42,032 bases of DNA from Chrysochromulina tobinii (GCA_001275005.1 JWZX01003315.1:1-42032); one strand, 5' to 3'. Positions 9,372-21,515 are shown, counted from the stretch's first letter. The notes: generated by a model from the sequence alone, not told the origin. Translations and numbers: made by a program.

Positions 9372-9643
9372 CGCATGGATCCGTCGTCCAAACGAGCCTT
9401 CGTGCTGCTCGTCCACCGCAGAGAGCGGTCGACCGTCCCGGCACGGTGAAGCACGGTGGTTGTGGTCGTCTAGGCTCTAGCTGCGCGATGAGGGTTGAGG
9501 CGACCTGACAGGGTCCGGCGCTGTAACATCGGTGTACCGTACTGTACCCGAGCTGTGCGCGGGTGATGACCTTTGGCCCGTTATTTTTAAGAACGTTGAA
9601 CAGGGTCTAGACAGTTTACCTTTTGTATAGTACTCCATACTGA

Positions 9644-11860
<2,217 letters not shown>

Positions 11861-11874
11861 GTAACGCGTGTCCC

Positions 11875-11978
11875 GTGAACGTTAACACGACAGACGCGAC
11901 AACCGTGCTACGGCACTGTTACTGCCCGCTCAAAATACACACCGTGTGAACGTTAACACGACAGACACGACAACCGTG
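11875..11978. repeat. 33-bp direct repeat, two copies 71 bp apart
   Basis: Copies at 11875-11907 and 11946-11978 differ at one base. Each contains GTGAACGTTAACACGACAGA and ends CGACAACCGTG; the core GAACGTTAAC is a near-palindrome. Both are upstream of the fused dehydrogenase gene (minus strand), so paired regulatory sites or a local duplication are both possible. Confidence 0.6.
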
Positions 11979-12501
11979 TGTGTCCCGTGTGTGTCCCGTG
12001 TGTGTCCCGGCTCCCCCCGGTGTCTTACCGGTAACAACATTCACAGCTCACCACCGAACACGACACGTACAACAATTTTTCTCCCTCCCTAGCCGAGCAC
12101 GCCACATCATACACACAAGTTCCACAGCAAACGACCGTCGCGCACATGGGCCACATCCACGCGTCATCACCGAAGCCACGAGCCCTCTATACCTGCCTGC
12201 CTGCCTACCTGCCACACTGCGCCCCTGTTGCTCTTCCCGAAATGCACCGTTCGACGCGAAGAGTCGTGTCCACTCGAACGCGGCGCGAGAACGCGGCAAG
12301 GGTCGTAAAACTGTCGTAAAAGCTGCGACCACTTGCCAAAAATGGTCTCTTGCTGGCATTGGTCATGCCGTCCCCCCGTCCCATGCCTTGTCCATTTCAC
12401 TTCCCACATCTCCCTGCGCTGGTTGGCGCAAGCCTCTCATCTCTCAAGGTTTCAGGACGGAGTGCATGCAGAGCATGTCCATTCGACACGTCCGTCGGAG
12501 A

Positions 12502-15500
12502 TTACGTCGGAGATTGCTCGACCTCGCGCTCGACTTCGTCAACTTCTTCATCGCTCGCGCCGGCCTCGATAAGGAGACGCATGCAATTCAGATGGCCGCG
12601 CAACGAGGCCAGCATGAGAGCCGTGTGGCCGCATGCATCGCGCGCGTCGAGCTCGACATCCTCGGTTCCGAGCAACACGCGCACGATGTCTAGATAGCCC
12701 TCGAAGCTCGCGATATGCAGCGCGTTCTGGTTGCGCCCGTCGCACACACCCACCTTGGCGAGTAGCGATCGGAGGCAATCAGCGGCAATCAGTGGACCAT
12801 TGGAGGCAATCAGAGACCATCAGAGACCATCAGAGACCATCAGAGGCAATCAGAGGTCATCAGAGGCCATCAGAGACCATCAGAGGCAATCAGAGACCAT
12901 CAGAGACCATCCGAGGACAATCAGTGGACCATCCTAAGCCTACCCGGGCGCCGCGCCACACAAGCGCCTGGACGGTCGCAAAGTGGCCCTGCTGGCAAGC
13001 GTGCAGCATGGCCCAGTCCTGCTTGCTCTGGCTGGAACAGCGCCAGATGGGTTGCATGCCACGCACACGCACGCGCTCGGACCCGGGCACGGGATCCTCG
13101 ACGGTACTCGGCCTGTGCACGACCACGTGCGAGAACTGCATCGAGACGACATCAGACGGGTTAGGGTGAGGGTTACCATAGGGTGAGGGTCGAGGCTACC
13201 TGCATCGAGACGACCTCGACGTAGGCGCGCAGGTCGAGTAAGATCGAGGGCAATCAAGGGCAATCAAGGGCAATCAAGGGCGATCAAGAGCAATCACGTT
13301 ACATCAATTATGGGCATTCAACGGAGATCGCACCTGCATCGAGACGACCTCCAGGTAGGCGCGCATGTCGAGGGCGTACGCGTACCATGTGCGCCAGCAC
13401 CGATGGAGCTGCCGGCTAAGTAGGTACCCGACGCCCTGCAAGAACAGCCTCGTCTTGCGGCGACTCAAGCTCCAATAGGCGATCCAGGAGAGCCATGCGC
13501 GTGCGAGATGCCGTCGGCCTATCAGGTGGATCAGCACGCGAGTCATACTGCCGAGCGACTTCCGAAGCTCCATGGCGGTCATGGTGGCGTGCCGCCAGTT
13601 ACCAAAGGCATGCGCGGCGCGCCGCATCGCTAAAAAGGTGACGACCTTGCTCACCTAATGAGGGAGGTCATCAGAGGTCATCAGTGGCCATCAGTAGCAA
13701 TCATTCATCAATTCGAGGGCGACCTCGCGCACCGTCCGCATCGACGCCTTGAGCGCCGACGCGGACTCGACCCAAGCGTTCCAGCCCTTGTGGAGCGGAC
13801 GATGACGGAAGTGGCTCATGCTACTCTGGATGGCTTTGAGCTTGAGCGTGCGCATCTCGTGGTACGCGATCCAAGCTGCGCAGCCACGCGCGAGGTGGCG
13901 GCTCGACAGCTGCCGGATGACGCGCGTCATCAGCGAGCGCAAGCGCTCACTTGCTCGCTTCGTCACGCACAGCGCCTTCCAGCTGCCGAACGCGCGCGCG
14001 CCATGCCGGTTCAAAAAGGAGCCCACGCCCATGCGGACGAGTTGCACCTGATGAGGGAGGTCATCAGAGGTCATCAGGGGCAATCCGCGGCAATCAATCA
14101 TCATCGCGCCCAAATCGCGCCCAGGCGGACGAGTTGCACCATGTGCTCGCGTCCCGAGATCAGATCCACCCAATTGACGAACCCCCTCGCCATATGGAGG
14201 CTCGTCAAGTGCATCAGGCTACGCGTCAACGACGCCCGCAACGACGCGCGCGCCGCGGCGCGCCGTTGGACGTGTGAACGCCAGCTGTGAAACGCCTTGG
14301 ACTGGCCGTGATGGAGTGTGAAGCGCAAGCCTTGGCGCATGAGCGCCGAGAAGGTGCGCGCATGGCCGCCGTACTGCGAGCTCTTGCCCGCCGCCTCGGC
14401 CCAGGAATTCCATCCCTTACCCAGATGCAGGCTGCGCAGCAGCGCGACGGCTCGCGTGACGTGGCGCACGTTGGCCTGACGAGCGTCGACGAAGGCCACC
14501 CAGCCCGCGACGGCACGTGCCTCGCGCTGTCTCCTCAGGACGCGCGCCGTGCGGCCGATGAAGGTGAGCAACTGAAGCTGCCTCGAGCATGCCTCGGCCC
14601 ACGTGCGCAGGGCGCGTGAGAGGCCCCGATGACGCTGGCTGCCCACGACACGTTGGAGTGAGTTGCCCACTTCGCTCTTTCGCCATTCGAACTCGATCCA
14701 GAGGGCCTTCCACACATTGAAGCCGCGCGCGAGGAGGTGGTCGGAGAAGACTCGAACGGCGTCCGTGAATAGAGCCGCGCCGCGCCGGCGCGCCAAGCGC
14801 ACCTTCGTTGCATGCAAGAGGGAGGCAATCAGCATGCAATGGGGAGGCACTCAGCATGCAATGAGGGAGGCACTCAGCATGCAATGAGGGAGGCACTCAG
14901 CATGCAATGAGGGAGGCACTCAGCATGCAATGAGCGCACCTTCGTTGCATGCGCCCACGACGCGAAGCTGCGAGAGAGCGAGTGAGAGGTGAACAAGGCG
15001 ATGCCCTTGCCGAGCAACTCGAGCGCCTCGGCGCGTGTCGCAACCAGCTCAGCCCACGCGTTCCAGCTGCGAGCCATCTGGCGGTGGACGAGATATGCGA
15101 GCATGCGCCGTAGCGACGCGAGCAGTGCTCCCTGCTCCTCGACGCGCTCATGCCACGCATGCCAGCCAAGAGCCATGAGCCGATCGGCCATGCGCCCAAT
15201 CGCGCGACGCGTGGCGATGAATTGGGCGTCGGAGGCGTAGTGGCGTTCGGCCCACGTCGACCAAGCGCGAGCGAGTGCGCTGGAGAGCAAGTGTGCGAGG
15301 GCTCTGCCGACGCGCGCACGCCCCGCCCCGCTGAGTGTGGAGGCCTCCATCCACGTGTTCCACGCGCACGAGAGGGTGCGTGCGCTCAGATGGCTGATCC
15401 CGTGCCTCATTACGTCAGCTGCGTGAGCGTGCGAACGCCAGGTATCGGCCCACGTGTGGTACCCACGTGTCAGGCCGCGCTTGGTGAAGCGGATGAGAAT

Positions 15501-18500
15501 CGCCGACGCCTTCATCAGCTCCGCCCCAATGGCCACCTGCCGCTCCCAGCGAGCGCGCCATACGAGCCAGCCGCGTCCGAGCTCATGCTGACACAAGAAC
15601 GAGAGGACGCGCTTGGCGAGGCGACCACGCGCCGCCCATGCCTCCCAAGCGCGCAGGCCGAGCTTGGCCTTGCGCTCGAAGACGAAGCTGCCCGCCGAGC
15701 GCAGCCTGTGTTTCTCATCCGCCCAGAAGTCAAGGGCGTCCAGCCAGCAGTTCCACGCCCGAGAGATCTGGTGGCCTGTGAGTAGACCGATGGCGCGGCG
15801 CAGTGCCGCGAATGCGTTCTCACGCGCGGAGACGGCGGCGCGCCACGACGACCACCCATACTTGAGCTTGCGCAAGAGCAGGAGGGTGAGCACGCGACGC
15901 ATGGCCGCGAGGCGGTCCGCGCTCTCCCGAGCGGCACAGCATGCGTCTACCCAGCCGCCAAAGCCGCGGCCCATCCGGTGGTGGATCATGTACAAGAGAC
16001 CGCCTCGCAGTGTCTCGCGCATCGCGCCGAGCTCGAGCGCGAACAACGTCCACGTATTCAAAGCTCGTGCGACATGCTGGTGCGAGAGGTACTGCACGAT
16101 GCGTCGAAGTGCGTCGAGCGTACCAGCACGCTCGACGGCGGTCGCGCGCCACGTGTTCCAGCAGCGCGAGAGCGACTGCTGCCTCAGCAGCCGCAGAGCA
16201 TGGCCGGTCAGGGCATCTGCACCGCGCTTGAAATCGCGCTGGAATCGTTGCGATTGCGTCCAGCTCGCAAACGCCCACGCCGCAGCCAGGTGCAGAAAGA
16301 AGCTGGCGGCCCGTTGCACGAGTCGGACGGTCACTGATCGAACGCCACAAACCTCGCGCCACTTGCGCCAGCCTTGCGAGACGCGGAGAGTGATCGCCTT
16401 GCGCACGCCCTGGTGCACCCAGCGCGCGAACTGGCGGCCACGCTCGCGGCACTCAGTCCAGCGAGTCCAGCCACGCACTTTGAGGCAGTTGATCAGGTAG
16501 CGCAGCGCGCACTTCGTCATCTGGCGGCAGGACGCGAGTTTCAGGCACCACCTCGAGAAGCCGACTGCGAGCTTTCGGTTGACCAGGAAGCCTTGCTGTG
16601 GCCAGGCGCTCGAAACCATGTGAATCGGCACCGGCGGCCGCCGGCTCGCACCGAAGAGGCCCGCACGCGACGACGCCACCGAAGAGGCCCGTGATGACAG
16701 GTCCATCGGCGATTGTAGCCACGGCGGCGCGCTACCCCACATCGCACGCGGCGATGCCTTTGAGAGCGGCGGCGTTGTTGCGCCACGAGGCAGCGCACCA
16801 GTGCCACCGGTGGGCATCGTGCAGGCGTTGCTGGGGGGGGGCGTGCCGGCGCGCGACGATGGTGACATGCGTGCCCCCATGTATCCGCCCATCATGACAC
16901 TCGTCTTCAAGTCTCGTGACCCTCGGCTTGAGCTCGGCACCGCTTCGAACGAGGTGGCCATCGAGGCGGCCATAGAAGAGATGATGGAGGCGCTAAAGAC
17001 GGTGGTGAAGGGGGTGGTCTGAACGATGGACATCTGCGACACCGTGGTGTTCTCCTCCTCATCTGCACGCGCGCTGTCGCGCGAACCGCGGCGCGACACT
17101 CCCTCAGACGAGCGCCCCGAGGGCGGTGTGGGCCAGCCGCGCGTTGTCGCCTCCTCCGCCTCGGCCAAGAAGGCAGCTGCCGACGCGGCCAAGGTTGCGT
17201 CTGCTTCGATGCGATCCTTGGCCTCTGAAGCCCTCCGGGCCGCCTCCTCCTCGGCCTTTGCTTTGATTGCCGCTGCTTCCTCCGCCTTCTGAAGCCAAGC
17301 TGCGCGGAGGAGAAAGGCCGCTGCAAGGCGCCCCTTCTCATCCTTCTCCTCCGCCGCCGCCTTCGCTGCCGCGGCTTCGGCGGCGACACGCTCCTCCTCC
17401 TCCGGCAGGGAAGGCGGCAAGGAGTAGGAAGGCAGTCGCTGGGAAATTGGCGACGCCTTTGCTGCCGCTGCTGGAGGGGTACCACTCCCTGCGAGCGGGA
17501 ACGCCGTAACCAAGGCGTCCAATGCAGCCGCAAGCCGTGCGTCCTCCTGCTCCTCCGCCACCCTGACTGCGGCGGCCTCTTTGGCTTTCTCAGCTTTGGA
17601 AGCAGGCTTCTTTTCCATCGCAAGGTGAGCCCTCTCCTCCGCCTCGAGGCCAAGCTTGCGCTTGGCCTGCTGGACGCAACTCTCGAGGAGGGTGCAGAAG
17701 AACGTGTAGAACTCGTCGATCTGGATGAAACCGTCGCCGCTCGAGTCGCTCCGCGCAAAGAGCTCTTCACATCGCTCGTCGCTCGGCATCGCCAGCTCGA
17801 AGCGCTTGCACACCTTGCCCACGCACGCAATCGTCTCGCCCCTGTCGAGCGTGCCGTCGCCGTTGGCGTCTGCAGCGGCGAACTCGGCGTTGCACAGCGC
17901 GCGCCGCACAGGCTCGGTGGACAGAAGGAGGCTTGCCCATTCGACACCCTTGGCTTGTGCCACCTCTCGGAAGGGGAGTGTCGACGACGACGGAGTGCGC
18001 TTGTAGAGGGGCGCGGGCGGCAGCGTGGGCGGCGGCGTCGACAGGGGGGCGGTGCAGAGCGTCGAGGGAGAGGGGAGGGAGAGCGTTGAGAGGCGCTGCA
18101 CCATGCCGACTTCCTCTAGCGGAGTCCAGGAGTGCGCAGATGCCGCCGCCGCTGCTGCCGCCGCTGCCGCTGCCGCTGCGGCCATGCGTGCTTCAGCTGC
18201 CTCGGCCGCTTCCGCCAGGGCTGCTTCGACCTCGGCCTTCGGCTTGAAGTGATCCTCGACGACGGCAAGGTGCATGCGATTAGTAACACGGACGGCACCT
18301 TCACGTGACCGCGCGGCATCCTGTGGGCTTGAGAGCGTCGACGGAGAGGGTGCCGCGTTAGCCGCGAGCGTGGGCGGCAATGGGCGCGACGCCTTATTGG
18401 CATGCGACGGCTTGGTCGCCGCCTCGTCCTCGGACGTCGCCGCCGCGTGTCGCGCGTCGTACTCCGACTTAGCCTTCTTGACGCAAGACTCGAGCACGCA

Positions 18501-18929
18501 CTTGAAGTACCGCTGGTACTCATCAACCTGAATCAGCCCGTCGCCTGACTTATCGCACAGGGCGAAGAGCTGGGCGCACTTGTCGGCGAGCGGCATCGCG
18601 AGATGAAACCGCACGCACATTCGCTCCACGCTCGTGTACGCCTCGATCTTGCCGAGCGTGCCATTGCCGTCAGCGTCCTGCACCTTGAACTCGGCCTCGC
18701 ACAGTCGGCGGCGCTCATCCTTGTCGCTGAGCACGGCCATGGCCCACTGCATGCCCTTGAGCTGCGCCTCATCCTTGGCCACAGCCTCCTTCACAGACGC
18801 CAGGCTGGACTTGAGTTTTTTTATTTCCTTGACCTTAGCAATCGCCCCCAGCTTATCGCCCTTGGTGCGCAAGTGCACGGCCTCAGCCTTTAGAGCCTCG
18901 CACGTGGCCTCGGTCGCGGCGGGCTCCAT
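12502..18929 (-). CDS. Giant EF-hand / Sfi1-repeat / ankyrin protein, six exons
   Basis: Exons (minus): 18929-14940, 14802-14140, 14047-13724, 13654-13334, 13135-12944, 12753-12502; all junctions are phase 0 and the product is about 1913 residues. Two duplicated EF-hand pairs lie at the N-terminus, with loops at about 85-96, 126-137, 354-365 and 395-406, all with the D-x-(N/S/D)-G pattern. An Ala/Glu coiled-coil and Ser-rich linker follow. From about residue 790 there are roughly 29 Sfi1-type units of 31-34 residues, each with a core like G-W-x-x-W or A-W-N-T-W. These continue unbroken through exons 1-4, which supports the splice sites. Exons 5-6 encode ankyrin-type repeats (LHACQQGHFATVQALV, ALHIASFEGYLDIVRVLL, ALMLASLRGHLNCMRLLI). 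Sfi1 repeats bind centrin along a helix in centrosomes and basal bodies. Here calcium-binding EF-hands of centrin type are in the same chain. Confidence 0.88.
12754..12943 (-). other. Intron 5 of the Sfi1-repeat gene, decamer array
   Basis: 190 nt, from GTAGGCTTAGG to CTCGCCAAG, phase 0. It is made of about 15 tandem 10-mers on the sense (minus) strand: TCTGATGGTC, TCTGATTGCC, TCTGATGACC and TCTGATGGCC. It joins ankyrin halves (WRGAR to VGVCDGRNQNALHIA). The edges share only GGTxGG, the weakest flanking repeat of the set. Confidence 0.85.
13136..13333 (-). other. Intron 4 of the Sfi1-repeat gene, stacked double intron
   Basis: 198 nt, phase 0, starting GTGCGATCTCCG and ending GATGCAG. An internal CAG|GT at 13200/13199 splits it into 134- and 64-nt parts. 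Three copies of the 15-mer CTGCATCGAGACGAC (plus strand) sit at 13136, 13200 and 13334, with periods of 64 and 134 equal to the two part lengths. The first part has four CTTGATTGCC-type units. The second holds a degenerate telomere-like stretch (CCCTCACCCTA and CCCTAACCC). Confidence 0.85.
13655..13723 (-). other. Intron 3 of the Sfi1-repeat gene
   Basis: 69 nt from GTCGCCCTCGAA to CTCCCTCATTAG, phase 0, with CTGATGGCCA, CTGATGACCT and CTGATGACCT units in sense. A second acceptor choice 9 nt further on (GTGAGCAAG|GTC) is also in frame and would better match the AGGTCG repeated at the donor. Confidence 0.8.
14048..14139 (-). other. Intron 2 of the Sfi1-repeat gene
   Basis: 92 nt, phase 0, ending CTGATGACCTCCCTCATCAG. 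A 23-bp direct repeat with one mismatch (plus strand 14026-14048 and 14118-14140) has period 92, the intron length, so the intron begins with a copy of the next exon's start (GTGCAACTCGTCCGC). Sense units are TGATTGCC and TGATGACC. Confidence 0.9.
14803..14939 (-). other. Intron 1 of the Sfi1-repeat gene, 23-bp array
   Basis: 137 nt, phase 0, joining WAHATK to VRLARRRG. Four copies of a 23-bp unit (sense CATTGCATGCTGAGTGCCTC plus CCT) fill it. A perfect 20-bp direct repeat (plus strand 14796-14815 and 14933-14952) has period 137, equal to the intron length. The acceptor is AAG. Confidence 0.9.
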
Positions 18930-19160
18930 TACTCTTGCGGATCTCTTGCGTGCGGCCGTTCACACTACCAAATCGAGGTCCGAAATAATTGCATGCCCAC
19001 GAGCACCCTCCCGGAAGTCAGTCGAATTTACACATATCCGGAAGTCATTCAGTTACCCCTTCCTCAGTCAATTCACACTCCCTTGAAGAGATTCACGAGG
19101 AGGACGCCCAGGCAGGGGTGAGGCCAGCAAGAGAGCCCGATCGCGCACTTTCCACCATCC
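18930..19160. other. Divergent promoter region
   Basis: 231 nt between the starts of the Sfi1-repeat gene (minus) and the prolyl-hydroxylase gene (plus). Two CCGGAAGTCA decamers (about 19013 and 19050) are each followed by a T/C-rich stretch with TTCACA or TTACAC; they could be shared upstream elements. No gene seen. Confidence 0.4.
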
Positions 19161-20168
19161 ATGCATTTGTCCGGCAGAAGCGCGCTCATCGACATCACCT
19201 TCATCGATGCGCACCTCTTCCTGTGCGAGAGCACCGGCTCGCGGCCGTCGACGCGCTGGGTGTTTCTCGATCAGCTTGCGAAGGATTGCGGCGTGCCTCT
19301 TGCAGCATGCGAGTTGGTTGGTGACTTTTCAGCGGCAATGCACAGCATCACCGCTGAGGCGGATTCGCTGCGCGATGCGGGCATGGTCGGACACCACCAG
19401 GAACTTGTTAGCCAAATCGAGCACCTGCGTGAGCAACGCGCCGAGTGTTTGCAGTCATCCATCCGCCGATCAGCTTCCCGCATTAAGCCTTCGGCAGTGC
19501 GCCTTGGACCGTCGTCATCGTCGTTGTGGGATGTGGCCGCCGTCGCAGCCGAACTCAAGCGTGAGCACTGCTGCGTGATCGACGACTTTGTGGGCGCCGA
19601 CGAGGCGGCGCCGCTTCGGGAGCATCTGGGCTCCATGCGCTCGTCGGGTGCGCTGAAGCCCGGAGAGGTGAGTGCCGGGTTGCAGCAGCAGCGGCGCGGC
19701 GACCTGATGGCGTGGGTGAGCACTGAGGCGGGGGCACAAGCACCGCCGCTGCGTGCGCTGCTCCACTCCATAGACCGTCTCGTCGGTGCGCTCGGCCAGC
19801 AGCCTCTGGTCGCCGACGACCTCGGCCCCCAACGGATGCTCTGCCGTCATGAGATGCAAGTGACGTGCTACCCAGGCAACGGGGCGCGCTACGTGAAGCA
19901 TGTGGACGACCCGCACGGCTCGCGAGGCCGCGTACTGACGCTCATCGCGTACAGCAACCCGCGATGGGAGCCCGGCCACGGCGGTGCGCTGCGGCTGCAT
20001 GTGCCGAGCGGCGCGCGCGACGTGGAGCCACGTGACCGACGGCTCGTCCTCTTTTGGTCCGACGCACGCGCCCCGCACGAGGTGCTCCCCGCGCACCGCG
20101 AGCGGTACGCCGTCTCGGTGTGGTTCTCCGATGCACAGGCGGTCGCCGCGGGCGCGGCGAGTAAGTAG
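19161..20168 (+). CDS. EGLN/PHD-type 2-oxoglutarate-Fe(II) prolyl hydroxylase
   Basis: 335 residues from the ATG at 19161. The C-terminal half is a prolyl-4-hydroxylase-type double-stranded beta-helix. M-Q-V-T-C-Y-P-G-N-G leads to the iron ligands H247-x-D249 (KHVDDP) and the distal His306 in W-S-D-x-R-x-P-H-E-V-x-P. Arg315 (RYAVSVWF) should bind 2-oxoglutarate. The spacing and the strings around P-G-N-G and F-W-S-D match the HIF prolyl hydroxylase (EGLN) branch rather than collagen P4H. In that family the enzyme hydroxylates a proline on a partner protein in an oxygen-dependent way; the partner in an alga is unknown. Residues 1-130 are unrelated and contain a helical segment (about 66-100). 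Divergent from the Sfi1-repeat gene; followed by the PLPBP gene after 131 nt. Confidence 0.88.
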   Translation: MHLSGRSALIDITFIDAHLFLCESTGSRPSTRWVFLDQLAKDCGVPLAACELVGDFSAAMHSITAEADSLRDAGMVGHHQELVSQIEHLREQRAECLQSSIRRSASRIKPSAVRLGPSSSSLWDVAAVAAELKREHCCVIDDFVGADEAAPLREHLGSMRSSGALKPGEVSAGLQQQRRGDLMAWVSTEAGAQAPPLRALLHSIDRLVGALGQQPLVADDLGPQRMLCRHEMQVTCYPGNGARYVKHVDDPHGSRGRVLTLIAYSNPRWEPGHGGALRLHVPSGARDVEPRDRRLVLFWSDARAPHEVLPAHRERYAVSVWFSDAQAVAAGAASK

Positions 20169-20190
20169 CGTCGAAAGGTACCAAAATCAC

Positions 20191-20223
20191 CCTTTCACCC
20201 TTTCACACTTTCACACTTTCACC
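20191..20223 (+). repeat. CTTTCAC heptamer repeats
   Basis: About four tandem copies (CCTTTCACCCTTTCACACTT and onward) lie between the hydroxylase stop and the PLPBP start, 77-109 nt upstream of the latter. They could be part of the short promoter or leader of that gene. Confidence 0.5.
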
Positions 20224-20299
20224 TCGCGTGTCGTGTTTTCCACACAGGAAAACAGCTGAATTCACACCAATCTTCACACCCCCGTTCTCTGCCCTCTCG

Positions 20300-21190
20300 A
20301 TGGCGCGGTCCGAAAATGCGTTCGTCGTTCTCGTCGTCGCTGCAAGCGCCCTCTATCTCATGGTGCGACGTCGTAGGCTTCTCTCCGGCGACGTACGGCT
20401 GCCTGCACAAGCTGCGCCCGTGCAGCAGCTGGACGTAGTCGCCAAGGACGTCGTAACGGTGGAGGAGTCGGACGTAGTCCACAACCTGAAGAGTGTGCGC
20501 GCGCGAATGGCCGCTTCCGGACCCGCTACGGCGACGCTCGTCGCTGTTTCGAAGACGAAGCCCGTAGAGCTGCTCCGTGAGGCATACGACGCAGGCCAGC
20601 GCGACTTCGGGGAGAACTACGTGCAAGAGGTGATTGATAAGGCGCCGCTGCTGCCGGGCGACATCCGCTGGCACTTCATCGGCCACCTCCAGTCGAACAA
20701 GGTCAAGGATCTGCTCAAGGTGCCCAACCTGTACGCCGTGCACACGGTCGACACGCTCAAGCTCGCGCAAGAGCTCCAAAAGCGCGCGGCGGCACTGCGG
20801 CCACCCGAGCAGCGGCTGCGTGTCTTCGTACAGGTGAACACCTCGGGTGAGGAATCCAAGTCGGGGTGCGCGCCGGCCGACTGCCCGGCGCTCTGCCGCG
20901 CCGTGCGCTCGAGCTGCGCGGCGCTCGACCTCATCGGGCTCATGTGCATCGGTAAGTACTCAGCTGAGGAAGGCGGTTCGGACGTTGACTTTGCATGCCT
21001 TCGGCAGTGCCGTGTGGCCGTAGCAGGCGATCTGGGCCTGGGCACCCCAGAGGAGCTCGCCATGTCGATGGGCATGTCGCACGACTTCGAGGATGCGCTC
21101 ACGGCTGGCGCCTCGCACGTGCGGGTCGGTTCAACCATCTTCGGCGCGCGGGCTCCCAAGCCAACGGCCAAATCGACGCAGGCCACGTGA
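20300..21190 (+). CDS. YggS/PLPBP pyridoxal-phosphate homeostasis protein with N-terminal anchor
   Basis: The frame opens at 20228, but the ATG at 20300 is the sensible start (296 residues). The family binds PLP on a single TIM-barrel domain and buffers it. Seen here: the PLP lysine in V-A-V-S-K-T-K-P (Lys85), then FGENYVQE, WHFIGHLQSNK, V-N-T-S-G-E-x-S-K-S-G, L-M-C-I-G, S-M-G-M-S-x-D-F and the phosphate loop V-R-V-G-S-T-I-F-G-A-R. All family signatures are intact. Unusually, residues 7-21 form one hydrophobic helix followed by R-R-R-R, then a linker of about 35 residues. That looks like a signal anchor or organelle leader, whereas the bacterial and animal proteins are soluble. Confidence 0.93.
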   Translation: MARSENAFVVLVVAASALYLMVRRRRLLSGDVRLPAQAAPVQQLDVVAKDVVTVEESDVVHNLKSVRARMAASGPATATLVAVSKTKPVELLREAYDAGQRDFGENYVQEVIDKAPLLPGDIRWHFIGHLQSNKVKDLLKVPNLYAVHTVDTLKLAQELQKRAAALRPPEQRLRVFVQVNTSGEESKSGCAPADCPALCRAVRSSCAALDLIGLMCIGKYSAEEGGSDVDFACLRQCRVAVAGDLGLGTPEELAMSMGMSHDFEDALTAGASHVRVGSTIFGARAPKPTAKSTQAT

Positions 21191-21515
21191 GAGGGAAATG
21201 AACTGTCGCCACGAGGCCTGCGTCTGACTCGGGCGCGGAGATGGGCGGCGTAATGGCAGTGCGATGCTTAGGCCAAGTTACAGTGTAGATTATGTTGGAC
21301 ACGTTGTACTATAAAGTACTAGAGTAATAGTTTGTGAAAATATATGAGAGAAACACCCTCATATCATAACGTACACACCGCAGCGATCGGCCCACAGCCG
21401 CCGACCCCTGGCCCTGCTCGTCGTCCGTCCCTGCCCTAGAGCGGAGCGCGGCGAGACGGGTTGACTGGTCAGAAGACTACGAGGTAAAGCTCTATGTCGT
21501 CCGTCGGACTCGTCG
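21191..21515. other. Convergent intergenic region
   Basis: 325 nt between convergent stop codons. It contains an AT-rich stretch with GTTGTACTATAAAGTACTAG (about 21304-21323), an imperfect inverted repeat similar in core to the palindrome at 2954. No gene seen; probably the 3' ends of both neighbours. Confidence 0.4.

Noticed and set aside
12778-12930. Regular CAATCAGAGG / CCATCAGAGA units looking like a CRISPR or satellite array
   Set aside because: Units are contiguous 10-mers without spacers, and the block is bounded by in-phase splice sites in a eukaryotic gene.
13157-13190. A chromosome end or recent telomere
   Set aside because: The repeats are few, degenerate and inside a spliced intron with genes on both sides.
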